Assembly: GCF_019977735.1 (NCBI RefSeq) | Contig: NZ_AP025018.1 | Location: 5,460,580 to 5,524,579 of the forward strand | DNA: 64,000 nt | Origin: Calothrix sp. PCC 7716 | GTDB lineage: Bacteria; Cyanobacteriota; Cyanobacteriia; Cyanobacteriales; Nostocaceae | Direction of reading: 5' to 3' | Part shown: in pieces, positions 8,552-16,504 of the stretch | How the letters are laid out: the number at the start of each line of letters is the position of its first letter | Numbering within the stretch: position 1 is the first letter of the stretch | Program-made: the position numbers and the translations under genes | Notes under the pieces: model-generated | Told to the model about the DNA's origin: nothing | The model's input: only the letters and a program-made list of their open reading frames with translations | The model's database searches: none

Positions 8552-8907
8552 GCAACCTCATCGTTGTCATTAGTTGCAGCATCAACCTGTTTTCTATATT
8601 CATGTATTGCAGCAACCACATCATCAAAGTCTGGGTCATCTTTATACTTACCTGCTAATGCCAATATAGAATTAAAAGACTTAGGTAAAGGAACTTCAAT
8701 TTGAACAATTTCTGTCTGTGCTAATTGCTGTGTTAATTGTTCTTTCAAATGCTTGAGTGCTTCCTCGCGGGTGTTTCCATCTGCTCTCAGTTCTTGAGAC
8801 CCCAAAACTTGTGCCGTCCATTCTGTTTCAGCTTTTTGTTGTACAGCAACGGTATATGTTAATTTTGATACGTGATTAGGTGTAAAGGCTGCAACAGAAG
8901 GATTCAT
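8548..8907 (-). CDS. Antitoxin partner of the VapC-like toxin (HicB-like N-terminus)
   Basis: The 119-residue product overlaps the PIN-domain gene by four bases, which argues for an antitoxin. The first half (LTYTVAVQQKAETEWTAQVLGS ... GNTREEALKHLKEQL, split here) looks like the HicB fold. The second half is acidic (DDPDFDDVVAAIHEYRKQVD) and probably the toxin-binding part. No ribbon-helix-helix or AbrB motif is obvious. Pairings of such antitoxins with PIN toxins are common in cyanobacteria. Confidence 0.75.
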   Translation of the reverse strand: MNPSVAAFTPNHVSKLTYTVAVQQKAETEWTAQVLGSQELRADGNTREEALKHLKEQLTQQLAQTEIVQIEVPLPKSFNSILALAGKYKDDPDFDDVVAAIHEYRKQVDAATNDNDEVA

Positions 8908-8962
8908 AATACACAGCTTTGAATAAGTACTTTCCTAATTATAACGTAATACTATTATTTCG

Positions 8963-9568
8963 TTAACCCGCCTTACTCCAACGCCAATTATATCGGTTCC
9001 AATCGTAAATACCACTGATATGATATTCGGTGCCGTTTTCAAAGCGAATAATACAACCATTAGATGTATCTTCTAAATTTATAGTTTCATCGACATAGAT
9101 AACAGTACACGTGAACCATTCACGTTGACATGGGCCACTATCTTGTACCCATTCCCAAAGTGCGTTGCAAACTTCGATACTATCGCCAACTTTTAACGAA
9201 GGCGCCTGTGTAACTTCAAGACTCTCAAAATGATGAGGTTGTAAGCGATTTAGCCATTGTACTCCATAACGCTGACGAAGAAAATGTACTTCCCCTGAAT
9301 CTTGCCCATTTAACCAATCATTAAGCAGTAAAGCTTTCCAAGATATATTTTGAGCTTCTTTAGATTTGATAAAACTTAATAAAGCTTGTAATTCCTCTTT
9401 GGATAATTCATATAGCGGGTTATCGTCAAAACCGTCCTTGGGAGATTCCTTAGAAGCAAGAGCAACTTGAAGTAGAATTTGCTTTTGCTCATGGCAAAGC
9501 GGGATACCAGAAGCATCACAATGGCTAAAAGCTTCAATAAGGGCTGACTCAATCTCCGAAGGTGTCAT
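8963..9568 (-). CDS. Conserved cyanobacterial hypothetical protein
   Basis: A soluble 201-residue protein with no signal or membrane segment. The N-terminal half is helical and acidic (PLYELSKEELQALLSFIKS). The C-terminal half is beta-rich and Trp-rich, ending NRYNWRWSKAG, with SIEVCNALWEWVQDSG in between. I do not recognise a defined family. It follows the antitoxin gene on the same strand with a 55-base gap, so it could be a separate unit. Confidence 0.65.
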   Translation of the reverse strand: MTPSEIESALIEAFSHCDASGIPLCHEQKQILLQVALASKESPKDGFDDNPLYELSKEELQALLSFIKSKEAQNISWKALLLNDWLNGQDSGEVHFLRQRYGVQWLNRLQPHHFESLEVTQAPSLKVGDSIEVCNALWEWVQDSGPCQREWFTCTVIYVDETINLEDTSNGCIIRFENGTEYHISGIYDWNRYNWRWSKAG

Positions 9569-9694
9569 AGGTATTAATAACTTTAGTTATTACTCTACTA
9601 AATATTACAAAACTGCAACAGTAGTATCCAACACCAAAGGAATAAATTTGATAGCTTCTTTAAAGGTAAAATTTACCTATGGTTGGATTTATTG

Positions 9695-10141
9695 ATGGTG
9701 CCCTTTATGCTAACACGCTCACTCGCCGCTATTTTAGTAACTTGTGTATTTACAGTTATATCGTGGACTTTTAGTCCTGAAGCTATTGCACTAACACAAA
9801 TTCGCTTATTTGATGTTGATTACCATAAATGCCCTCCTGAAGTCGGAGATGGTTCTGTAACGAGTGGTGGTACTACTATGGCAGCAAACTGCTTTTTAGT
9901 TACAGGCAAAGCTGAAAACTCTACAAACAAGTATGTCTATGATGCGGATATTTTTGGGCGTATTTATGATGCAAACAATGATCCTGTGATGCAAAACAGA
10001 ACTCGTCTTGGTTCTATTCCAGAAGTTCCACCTGGTGTTAGCGATTTTGAGATGAGAATTACGGTAGCTGCTAACCAACCTGAACCCCTAAAACTCAAAC
10101 AGTTTAAAGCTGCTGGGTTCGGCGCCCAAGTACGAAAATGA
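9695..10141 (+). CDS. Exported hypothetical protein
   Basis: The protein (about 148 residues) has a signal peptide (LAAILVTCVFTVISWTFSP, cleaved near AIA-LTQ), then a small beta-rich domain with two Cys residues (DYHKCPPEVGDGS and MAANCFLV). Start choice is uncertain: ATG 9695 is used here, ATG 9707 and TTG 9683 are alternatives, and none has a clear ribosome-binding site. Function is unknown; it should be periplasmic or secreted. Confidence 0.6.
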   Translation: MVPFMLTRSLAAILVTCVFTVISWTFSPEAIALTQIRLFDVDYHKCPPEVGDGSVTSGGTTMAANCFLVTGKAENSTNKYVYDADIFGRIYDANNDPVMQNRTRLGSIPEVPPGVSDFEMRITVAANQPEPLKLKQFKAAGFGAQVRK

Positions 10142-10145
10142 TATT

Positions 10146-10181
10146 AGAAACCGGGTTTTAAAGTAGAAACCCGGTTTCTTT
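10146..10181. terminator. GAAACCCGGTTTC hairpin
   Basis: The arms AGAAACCGGGTTTT and AGAAACCCGGTTTCTT lie between two convergent genes (ends at 10141 and 10199). The T-rich exit suits termination of the plus-strand gene. It is a member of the dispersed family also at 3827, 33970, 42977 and 56549. Confidence 0.6.
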
Positions 10182-10198
10182 GGTCTCTACAGTACATG

Positions 10199-10489
10199 CT
10201 AAAAAGCTCCAGCAGCTGCGCTAACTGCCAAACTGCCAACTAAACTACCGATAACATTAAGTGCCAAAAAGGCTAAAATCGGCGAAAAATCCATTCCACC
10301 AAGAGGAGGAATGATAGAACGGAACAAATTTAAGTATGGGTCGGTAACTTGGCTTAACGCCGAAAAAGGCTGGTTATACCAATTTACAGTGGGAAACCAA
10401 GTTAAAAGAACCCGAAACAGCAGTAAGTAGCTGTATATTTGGATAAATACTGACAGTGTTTGGGTGAGTAATGCAATTGAAGAACTCAT
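10199..10489 (-). CDS. YggT family membrane protein
   Basis: This 96-residue protein has two membrane helices separated by an amphipathic segment. The pattern LLFRVLLTWFPTVNW ... VTDPYLNLFRSIIPPLGGMDFSP is diagnostic of YggT/CcmB-like proteins (YlmG in plastids). Cyanobacterial and plastid homologues affect nucleoid distribution and cytochrome/photosystem assembly. It is followed upstream by two further minus-strand genes including upp. Confidence 0.9.
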   Translation of the reverse strand: MSSSIALLTQTLSVFIQIYSYLLLFRVLLTWFPTVNWYNQPFSALSQVTDPYLNLFRSIIPPLGGMDFSPILAFLALNVIGSLVGSLAVSAAAGAF

Positions 10490-10595
10490 GTGTAGTTCGT
10501 TGTCCTATGATATGTCAACAGATATTCCTGTAATCGATTGTAAACGACTCAATCAGTATTAGTCATTTACCATTGGTTACTCATGAAGCACTTTT

Positions 10596-10931
10596 TCACC
10601 CTGCCCTTTCTGACGCTTCCCCTGAAGTCGAGGCGCCGTTTACATTACCCAACTGCTGTCTAACTTCGTCGATAGTGGCATTAAGTTGGGCAATTTTGTC
10701 TTCAAGCGAACGTCTAGCAGTTTCCATGCTTTCGGTATCGCTCAATTTAATTTGTTGACGGCGTGCAGCATGTTTTTTCTTTGCCTCTCTTGTTTCGGCA
10801 AGTTGCTGAATTTCTTCAGGAGGCATTTCGTCGCGCCGTGACACTACCAGGGCGCCAAGAACACCACCAACAACACTACCGACAATTGCTCCGGCGAAAA
10901 ACCCACCGGCAAAACCATCACGTTGACTCAT
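10596..10931 (-). CDS. YtxH-like small membrane-anchored coiled-coil protein
   Basis: The 111-residue protein begins with a glycine-rich membrane segment (GFFAGAIVGSVVGGVLGALVV, about 8-28, split here as one helix). An RRDE boundary and a charged coiled coil (about 38-95) follow, then a Ser/Gly-rich tail. This layout resembles YtxH/gas-vesicle-like proteins found widely in cyanobacteria. No enzymatic function is predicted. Confidence 0.7.
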   Translation of the reverse strand: MSQRDGFAGGFFAGAIVGSVVGGVLGALVVSRRDEMPPEEIQQLAETREAKKKHAARRQQIKLSDTESMETARRSLEDKIAQLNATIDEVRQQLGNVNGASTSGEASERAG

Positions 10932-11016
10932 AATCTCTTTACCGCCTTACAAAAAACTGCGACTGATCTCACGTTATCAAACTAGATAGTCACCATAGCC
11001 ATAGCTGCATAGTAGC

Positions 11017-11667
11017 TTATGTCCCAAAGATGCGGTCGCCTGCATCTCCTAAACCGGGCACAATAAACCCTTTGTCATTTAAACCCTCATCGATGCAAGC
11101 TGTGTAAATTATTAATCCAGGATATGCAGCACTTAATTTTTGTAAAGCGGGTGGAGCAGCAACTACACTCACTATTCGTGTTAAAGATGGGTCTACACCT
11201 CGATGTGTTAATTCTGCCATTGCTGCCATAATTGACCCACCTGTAGCCAACATTGGGTCAGTAATCAATACTCGTGTTTGAGGATTAAGTTTTTCTGGCA
11301 ATTTATTCAAATAGCACAAAGGTTCTAGCGTCGCTTCATCGCGCACTAAACCAAGGTGATAAATTGATGCAAGCGGAAGCAGAGTTTGCGCTCCTTCTAA
11401 TAGCCCTAAACCTGCTCGTAAAATCGGAACCACTGCCACTGGAATTTCTGGATTTATTAAAGTCGCAGGTGACGTAGACAGTGGAGTTTGAACTGTGGCT
11501 TCCATCGTAGGCAACCATTCGCGTGCTGCTTCATAAGTCAACCAACGACCTAACTCGGTCATCGCGCTCCTGAATAACACTGAAGGCGTCGAAGCATCGC
11601 GGGCTACAGCTAACCAATGCTTGATTAATGGATGGGGTGGGACGTAAACACGTAGTTGTAGCGTCAT
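11017..11667 (-). CDS. upp: Uracil phosphoribosyltransferase
   Basis: The 216-residue enzyme makes UMP from uracil and PRPP in pyrimidine salvage. The PRPP-binding loop VLITDPMLATGGSIMAAM (about 134-151), the uracil site YTACIDEGLNDKGFIVPGLGDAGDR near the C-terminus (split view of a conserved block), and the early segment TPSVLFRSAMTELGRWLTYE are all in place. It is a single gene with ATG at 11667. Confidence 0.95.
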   Translation of the reverse strand: MTLQLRVYVPPHPLIKHWLAVARDASTPSVLFRSAMTELGRWLTYEAAREWLPTMEATVQTPLSTSPATLINPEIPVAVVPILRAGLGLLEGAQTLLPLASIYHLGLVRDEATLEPLCYLNKLPEKLNPQTRVLITDPMLATGGSIMAAMAELTHRGVDPSLTRIVSVVAAPPALQKLSAAYPGLIIYTACIDEGLNDKGFIVPGLGDAGDRIFGT

Positions 11668-11807
11668 AGCTAGATAAAAGCGCTCCTCCTTAGTTGTATT
11701 AAGACAGAGTATAAGGCTGAATGAAACACATCATAACGGACTCAAGCATATTCCTGGTAGCTAAAACTAGCACCTTCATATTTATTGAAAAAATATTTCA
11801 ATATTTA

Positions 11808-11837
11808 TTGACATACTTTCTCAATCAAAGTTATAGT
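11808..11837 (+). promoter_or_regulatory. Sigma-70-type promoter upstream of crtH
   Basis: TTGACA at 11808-11813 and TATAGT at 11832-11837 are separated by 18 bases, close to the consensus. The implied leader to crtH is about 195 bases and contains the heptanucleotide tandem repeat. Confidence 0.5.
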
Positions 11838-11916
11838 GTCCTTTAAGTGTTCTCCTCTCTTTAAGGAACGGCAGACGGGATTGGTCAGCAAGAAGCAGGC
11901 TCATCCCTCTTTTTTT

Positions 11917-11983
11917 AGTGCTGAGTGCTGAGTGTTGAGTGCTGAGTGTTGAGTGCTGAGTGTTGAGTGCTGAGTGTTGAGTA
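11917..11983. repeat. Short tandem heptanucleotide repeat (STRR type)
   Basis: About nine units of TGCTGAG and TGTTGAG alternate, giving a 14-base super-period. Such STRRs are characteristic of heterocystous cyanobacteria. A short run of the same units (TGCTGAG, TTCTGAG) occurs inside a gene at 61206-61226. No gene is visible between 11668 and 12040. Confidence 0.9.
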
Positions 11984-12040
11984 GGTTGTCGTACAGTTAT
12001 TAATATAATTATTTATTGATTTGGAAGATTTTTTTCTTAT

Positions 12041-13558
12041 ATGTCGTATGACTGCTTTGATGTAATTATTATTGGTTCAGGTATCGGCGCCTTGGTTACA
12101 GCGACTCAATTAGCCGTAAAGGGTGCGTCTGTACTTGTTTTGGAACGCTACATTATACCTGGTGGAAGTGCAGGTTACTTTGAACGCGAAGGATATAAAT
12201 TTGATGTCGGCGCCTCAATGATTTTTGGTTTTGGAAAAAAAGGCACTACAAATTTACTAACCCGCGCGCTAGATGCAGTGAATGTTAGCCTTGAAACAAT
12301 TCCAGATAAAGTACAAATTCACTATCATTTACCCAATAATTTAGATGTCAAGGTAGATAGAAATTATCAAACATTTTTAGAAAATATTACGGCATATTTT
12401 CCTCACGAACGTTTGGGAATTCGCCGCTTTTATGATGAATGTTGGAAAGTATTTAACTATCTCAACAGCATGGACTTGCTATCGTTAGAAGAACCTCGCT
12501 ACTTACTACGAACCTTCTTGCAGCATCCAAAGTCATGTTTGGGTTTAGCAAAATATTTACCTGTCAATGTTGGTGATATTGCGCGGAAATATATCAAAGA
12601 CTCTGAATTATTAAGATTTATCGATATGGAATGTTACTGTTGGTCGGTTGTACCAGCAGATTTGACACCAATGATTAATGCAGGAATGGTTTTTTCTGAC
12701 CGTCATTACGGTGGAGTGAATTATCCTAAAGGTGGTGTTGGACAAATTGCACTATCGCTTGTTGAAGGTTTAGAAAAAGCTGGTGGAAAAATTATTACCA
12801 GCGCACACGTCACAAAAATATTGGTTGAAAAGGGTCGTGCTGTTGGTGTCAAACTAGCTTCAGGTGATGTTTTTCGGGCTTCTACAATTGTCTCGAATGC
12901 GACTCGTTGGGATACCTTCGGTAAGTTGCTTACTCAGGAAGAAATACCAATAAATGAAAATAAGTGGCAACAAAAGTATCAAAAATCTCCCAGCTTTTTA
13001 AGTTTACATATGGGAGTGAAAGCGGAGATTTTGACGAATAATACAGAATGTCACCATATTTTGCTCGAAAATTGGCAAAAAATGGCTGAACAAGAAGGAA
13101 CAATTTTTGTTTCGATACCCACATTACTAGACCCAGATTTGGCGCCGCACGGTTATCATATTATTCACGCTTTTACACCACACTCGTTAAATGAGTGGGA
13201 TAAATTATCACAATCAGACTACGAAGCACGTAAAGAAGCCGCAGCAGATAGAATGATTACAAGATTAGAGAAAATTTTTCCAGGACTTGATGCCTCATTA
13301 GATTACCTAGAAATTGGAACACCTCGTACTCATCGCCGTTTTCTAGGACGCTCTGATGGTACGTATGGGCCAATACCACGTCGCAAATTGCCAGGACTAC
13401 TGGGTATGCCATTTAATCGTACATCTATACCCGGACTTTATTGTGTAGGAGACAGCACTTTTCCTGGTCAAGGTTTAAACGCAGTCGCTTTTTCTGGATT
13501 CGCTTGCGCGCATCGCATTGGTATAGATTTGCGATTGGGGCAAGCAAAAACTGTGTAG
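12041..13558 (+). CDS. crtH: Carotenoid (prolycopene) isomerase
   Basis: The 505-residue FAD-dependent enzyme converts poly-cis-lycopene to all-trans-lycopene. The N-terminal dinucleotide fold DVIIIGSGIGALVTATQL (about 6-23) is followed by LVLERYIIPGGSAGYFE. The C-terminal flavin motif is PGLYCVGDSTFPGQGLNA, ending in FSGFACAHRIG. Length and the GGVGQIALSLVEGLEKAGG segment fit CrtH/CRTISO, not the CrtI desaturases. It is a monocistronic unit with its own promoter and a terminator hairpin shared with purT. Confidence 0.9.
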   Translation: MSYDCFDVIIIGSGIGALVTATQLAVKGASVLVLERYIIPGGSAGYFEREGYKFDVGASMIFGFGKKGTTNLLTRALDAVNVSLETIPDKVQIHYHLPNNLDVKVDRNYQTFLENITAYFPHERLGIRRFYDECWKVFNYLNSMDLLSLEEPRYLLRTFLQHPKSCLGLAKYLPVNVGDIARKYIKDSELLRFIDMECYCWSVVPADLTPMINAGMVFSDRHYGGVNYPKGGVGQIALSLVEGLEKAGGKIITSAHVTKILVEKGRAVGVKLASGDVFRASTIVSNATRWDTFGKLLTQEEIPINENKWQQKYQKSPSFLSLHMGVKAEILTNNTECHHILLENWQKMAEQEGTIFVSIPTLLDPDLAPHGYHIIHAFTPHSLNEWDKLSQSDYEARKEAAADRMITRLEKIFPGLDASLDYLEIGTPRTHRRFLGRSDGTYGPIPRRKLPGLLGMPFNRTSIPGLYCVGDSTFPGQGLNAVAFSGFACAHRIGIDLRLGQAKTV

Positions 13559-13794
13559 TAATTTATTTGCAACGAATTTCAATAAAAATACTTATTAAGA
13601 TAGATGACAAATTGCAATAAGTATTTAGCATAGCTTTACACATGCTACTATTATGATGTTATATTATGAAGAATGCTTAGATACAAGCATATATACGGTG
13701 TTTAGTGTGTTCCCATTTTGTTAAGTGTCTAGGCAATTACGGCTAGTTAGTTTGTAACAAACAAACTAAGATTAATTACGTAGGACACAACTTT

Positions 13795-13823
13795 CACCGC
13801 TTTGTTTAATCAAACTAGCGGTG
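13795..13823. terminator. Terminator hairpin between crtH and purT
   Basis: CACCGCT and AGCGGTG form a 7-bp stem followed by TTTAGTTTTAT on the plus strand. It lies between convergent genes and may stop transcription from both sides. Confidence 0.6.
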
Positions 13824-13830
13824 TTTAGTT

Positions 13831-15006
13831 TTATATGTCCGTAATTTTGATGCTTCTTGCAGCTTTCATTGCTTTTGCGCGTGCATCTTGAACATTATTT
13901 GCTTTAGCTAAAGCAACTCCCATGCGACGATAAGGATGTGCAGTTGGTTTACCAAAAAGTTTGATATCTACGTCTGGTTCAGATAAAGCTTCGGCAACAC
14001 CTTCAAAGCAAAACGACTCAGACTTTTCTGACGCTAATATAACAGCACTAGCAGAGGCGCCGAGTTGTTCTATATTTGGAATAGGTAAACCCAGAATCGC
14101 GCGTAGGTGCAACTCAAACTCGTTCAGGTTTTGTGAAATCAATGTCACCATACCTGTATCATGGGGACGAGGCGAGAGTTCAGAAAAAATAACTTCGTCT
14201 TTGGTAATAAAAAACTCAACGCCAAAAATTCCGGCGCCACCAAGTTCATCAGTCACTTTTTTAGCTATTTCTTGCGCTGCGGTAACTTTGTCTTCAGAAA
14301 TATCAGCAGGTTGCCACGACTCTTGATAGTCACCACGTTCTTGACGATGACCAATTGGCACACAGTAAATAGTCGGCGCCTGCCATTGTTTAATGGTAAG
14401 TAAAGTAATTTCGATATCAAAGTCAATAAATTCTTCGACAATTACCTTCTGACTATCACCCCGTGAACCTGCAATAGCGACCTGCCAAGCTTTCTCAACA
14501 TCGGCTTTATCATTAACAACCGACTGTCCCTTTCCAGAAGATGACATTACAGGTTTAACGACATTAGGAAACCCAATAGTATCAGATACAGCGATTAACT
14601 CTTCTAATGTTAAAGCATAAGCATATTTTGCAGTTCTCACACCTAACTTTGTATGAGCTAGTTCACGTATTCTATCGCGATTCATTGTGTAATTTGTAGC
14701 TGCGGCTGTTGGAATAACCGTAATTCCACGCTGTTCAAATTCGACTAATTTCTCAGTTCTAATAGCCTCGATTTCTGGAATAATAAAATCAGGTTTGTGC
14801 TTATTAACAACCGCTTCTAAATCATCTGCACTCAGCATCGATATAACTTCACACGCGTTACTCACTTGCATCGCAGGCGCCGACTCGTAGCGGTCAACAG
14901 CTATTATATAGTTACCAAGTCTTTGTGCAGCAATCACAAACTCTTTACCCAGTTCTCCTGAACCAAGTAACATCAACTTTTTGGGCAACTTAATCGAAGT
15001 ATTCAT
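13831..15006 (-). CDS. purT: Formate-dependent phosphoribosylglycinamide formyltransferase
   Basis: The 391-residue ATP-grasp enzyme forms formyl-GAR from GAR, formate and ATP, an alternative to PurN in purine synthesis. It has the N-terminal LMLLGSGELGKEFVIAAQRLG (about 10-30) and the ATP-grasp core with GFPNVVKPVMSSSGKGQSV. Catalytic-site blocks FGVEFFITKDEVIFSELSPR and PHDTGMVTLISQ are present, as is the C-terminal GKPTAHPYRRMGVALA. I prefer ATG 15006; the frame could also open at TTG 15015. Confidence 0.95.
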   Translation of the reverse strand: MNTSIKLPKKLMLLGSGELGKEFVIAAQRLGNYIIAVDRYESAPAMQVSNACEVISMLSADDLEAVVNKHKPDFIIPEIEAIRTEKLVEFEQRGITVIPTAAATNYTMNRDRIRELAHTKLGVRTAKYAYALTLEELIAVSDTIGFPNVVKPVMSSSGKGQSVVNDKADVEKAWQVAIAGSRGDSQKVIVEEFIDFDIEITLLTIKQWQAPTIYCVPIGHRQERGDYQESWQPADISEDKVTAAQEIAKKVTDELGGAGIFGVEFFITKDEVIFSELSPRPHDTGMVTLISQNLNEFELHLRAILGLPIPNIEQLGASASAVILASEKSESFCFEGVAEALSEPDVDIKLFGKPTAHPYRRMGVALAKANNVQDARAKAMKAARSIKITDI

Positions 15007-15122
15007 GGGCGCCAATTGTTAATTATCTTTACCAAGTAGACATTAAATCAATAGAGCGTGCGTTGCTACACAAAATATATATGATTATTTACACACACCA
15101 TAATTCTTGTAGAATAGTTCTT

Positions 15123-15234
15123 CTTGTGGAACGGGCATCCCTGCCCGTGATTTATGCTATTTTTATCACAAATATTTAATATATTAAGAGTATTGAACCA
15201 CAAAGGCACAAAGAACACAAAGGAAGAGAGGAGA
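15123..15234. repeat. Two dispersed repeats: GGGCATCCCTGCCC palindrome and ACCACAAAGGCAC repeat
   Basis: At 15123-15149 TGTGGAACGGGCATCCCTGCCC forms a palindrome. At 15196-15234 a purine-rich ACCACAAAGGCACAAAG repeat appears whose relatives are at 16344, 36404, 43310 and 45835 and, in mutated form, inside a gene at 62690-62728. No gene is evident in 15016-15282. Confidence 0.65.
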
Positions 15235-15282
15235 ATGAGGGCATTTGCGTTGATATCCACCTTATAAGTAAGGGATTTTGAA

Positions 15283-15810
15283 TTATGTTTCTATTTCCTT
15301 TATTCCTTTTAGGTAGCAATCATAAGCATCTTGACCGAATGTAACAAAAATGACTTGTTCAAGTGTATCATTAAATTCAAGGAACTTGCTAGTTTCTGCC
15401 AAAGCAATTTTTGCCGCGCGCTCCATTGGGAAACGATAGGCGCCTGTACTAATAGCCGGAAAAGCAATTGTTTTAATTTCGTACTCTGTAGCTAATTCCA
15501 AACTACGAACGTAACAGCTAGCTAGAAGTTCGTCTTCGTTATGGTTTCCACCTTGCCAGACTGGCCCAACGGTGTGAATTATCCATTTCGCTGGTAATTT
15601 ATATCCTTTAGTAATTTTGGCATTACCTGTTTTACAACCGTTGAGTTTACGACATTCTGTGAGTAACTCGCTTCCTGCTGCTCTGTGGATGGCGCCATCT
15701 ACTCCACCCCCACCAAGTAAAGAACTATTTGCGGCATTGACAATTGCGTCTACTTGTAATTGAGTAATGTTACTTTGAACAACTATAATGCGCTCTTGAT
15801 GTGAAATCAT
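15283..15810 (-). CDS. Macrodomain protein, O-acetyl-ADP-ribose deacetylase type
   Basis: This 175-residue single macrodomain has the ADP-ribose loop [20 protein letters not shown] (about 25-44) with its Asn and Asp. It continues with [11 protein letters not shown] and the second loop [20 protein letters not shown]. These features match YmdB-like enzymes that hydrolyse O-acetyl-ADP-ribose or remove ADP-ribose from proteins. It is divergent from the HigA-like gene at 15850, with only 39 bases between them. A link to the ADP-ribose product of KptA at 4.5 kb is possible but unsupported by position. Confidence 0.9.
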   Translation of the reverse strand: MISHQERIIVVQSNITQLQVDAIVNAANSSLLGGGGVDGAIHRAAGSELLTECRKLNGCKTGNAKITKGYKLPAKWIIHTVGPVWQGGNHNEDELLASCYVRSLELATEYEIKTIAFPAISTGAYRFPMERAAKIALAETSKFLEFNDTLEQVIFVTFGQDAYDCYLKGIKEIET

Positions 15811-15849
15811 AGTATTTATATCTTTTTTATATCTTTTTATAATCTAACC

Positions 15850-16143
15850 ATGCCTAGAAGTGTAAGTTATCACGAACAACTAATCCAAGGTCTGAAAAAC
15901 CCTTTGGAAGCAGCAGCTTACATTGAAGTAGCTTTAGAAGAAAATGAACCCAAGTTTATAAGTAAAGCTCTAAAAAATGTAATTGAGGCACAAGGTGGTA
16001 TTGAACAGCTTTCTTTGTCAGCAAAGTTAGCTTATGAAAAACTAGATAACAGCTTAAAAGAAAATGCTCAAGTTGAATATCATGCTTTGAATACGTTGCT
16101 TAAGGAATTGGGTTTATATCTTTCGGTTGCAGCTTTACTATAA
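15850..16143 (+). CDS. HigA-like antitoxin / HTH regulator (TIGR02684 type), orphan
   Basis: The 97-residue protein matches the addiction-module antidote family: an early NPLEAAAYIEVALEENEP, then AQGGIEQLSLSAKLAYEKLD as the helix-turn-helix region, ending LLKELGLYLSVAAL. Usually a HigB/RelE-like toxin gene precedes it directly. Here the neighbour is a divergent macrodomain gene and no toxin frame is seen, so it is an orphan or a pure regulator. Confidence 0.8.
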   Translation: MPRSVSYHEQLIQGLKNPLEAAAYIEVALEENEPKFISKALKNVIEAQGGIEQLSLSAKLAYEKLDNSLKENAQVEYHALNTLLKELGLYLSVAALL

Positions 16144-16504
16144 TGAATTGACCGCAAATAGGAATTTGGGAACCATTGGTTCCCACCCATCAGAAAAACT
16201 GATTGAATTGGTACATTTGTGCGTAGGCTTGCTCGGATGCCCACCTTGCAAGACTTTGAACGAAGTTAAATAATCTTTAAATAATTTAATCTATATAACT
16301 ACCTTTTTTTGTATAGTCCCGTTTCAATACTGCTCGTCAACATGTCTCTGTGAACTCTGTGTCTCTGTGGTAAGAATAACTAATTTTACTGCACAGGCGC
16401 CTTGGCCCGTGCTACAAGTTGAATAAAAAAATCTGTAAAATGGCTTTTAATTTGTTTGCTTAGTTAATAAAATAACCAGTAGACCCAAATCGCAAAACTC
16501 GCTA
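16144..16504. other. Gene-free spacer with two repeats
   Basis: No gene was found. Copies of the CTCTGTGTCTCTGTGGTA repeat (16344-16370) and a GCACAGGCGCCTTGGCCCGTGC palindrome-like element (about 16390-16418) occupy the middle. The second is a variant of the GGGCATCC-type family. Confidence 0.5.

Noticed and set aside
11917-11983. Possible CRISPR array
   Set aside because: Seven-base units are directly adjacent with no spacers; this is an STRR.
13961-14403. Plus-strand frames inside purT
   Set aside because: Shadows of a strongly conserved minus-strand gene; no family resemblance.
15066-15260. 64-residue minus-strand frame
   Set aside because: It reads through two dispersed repeats and has no protein-like conservation.
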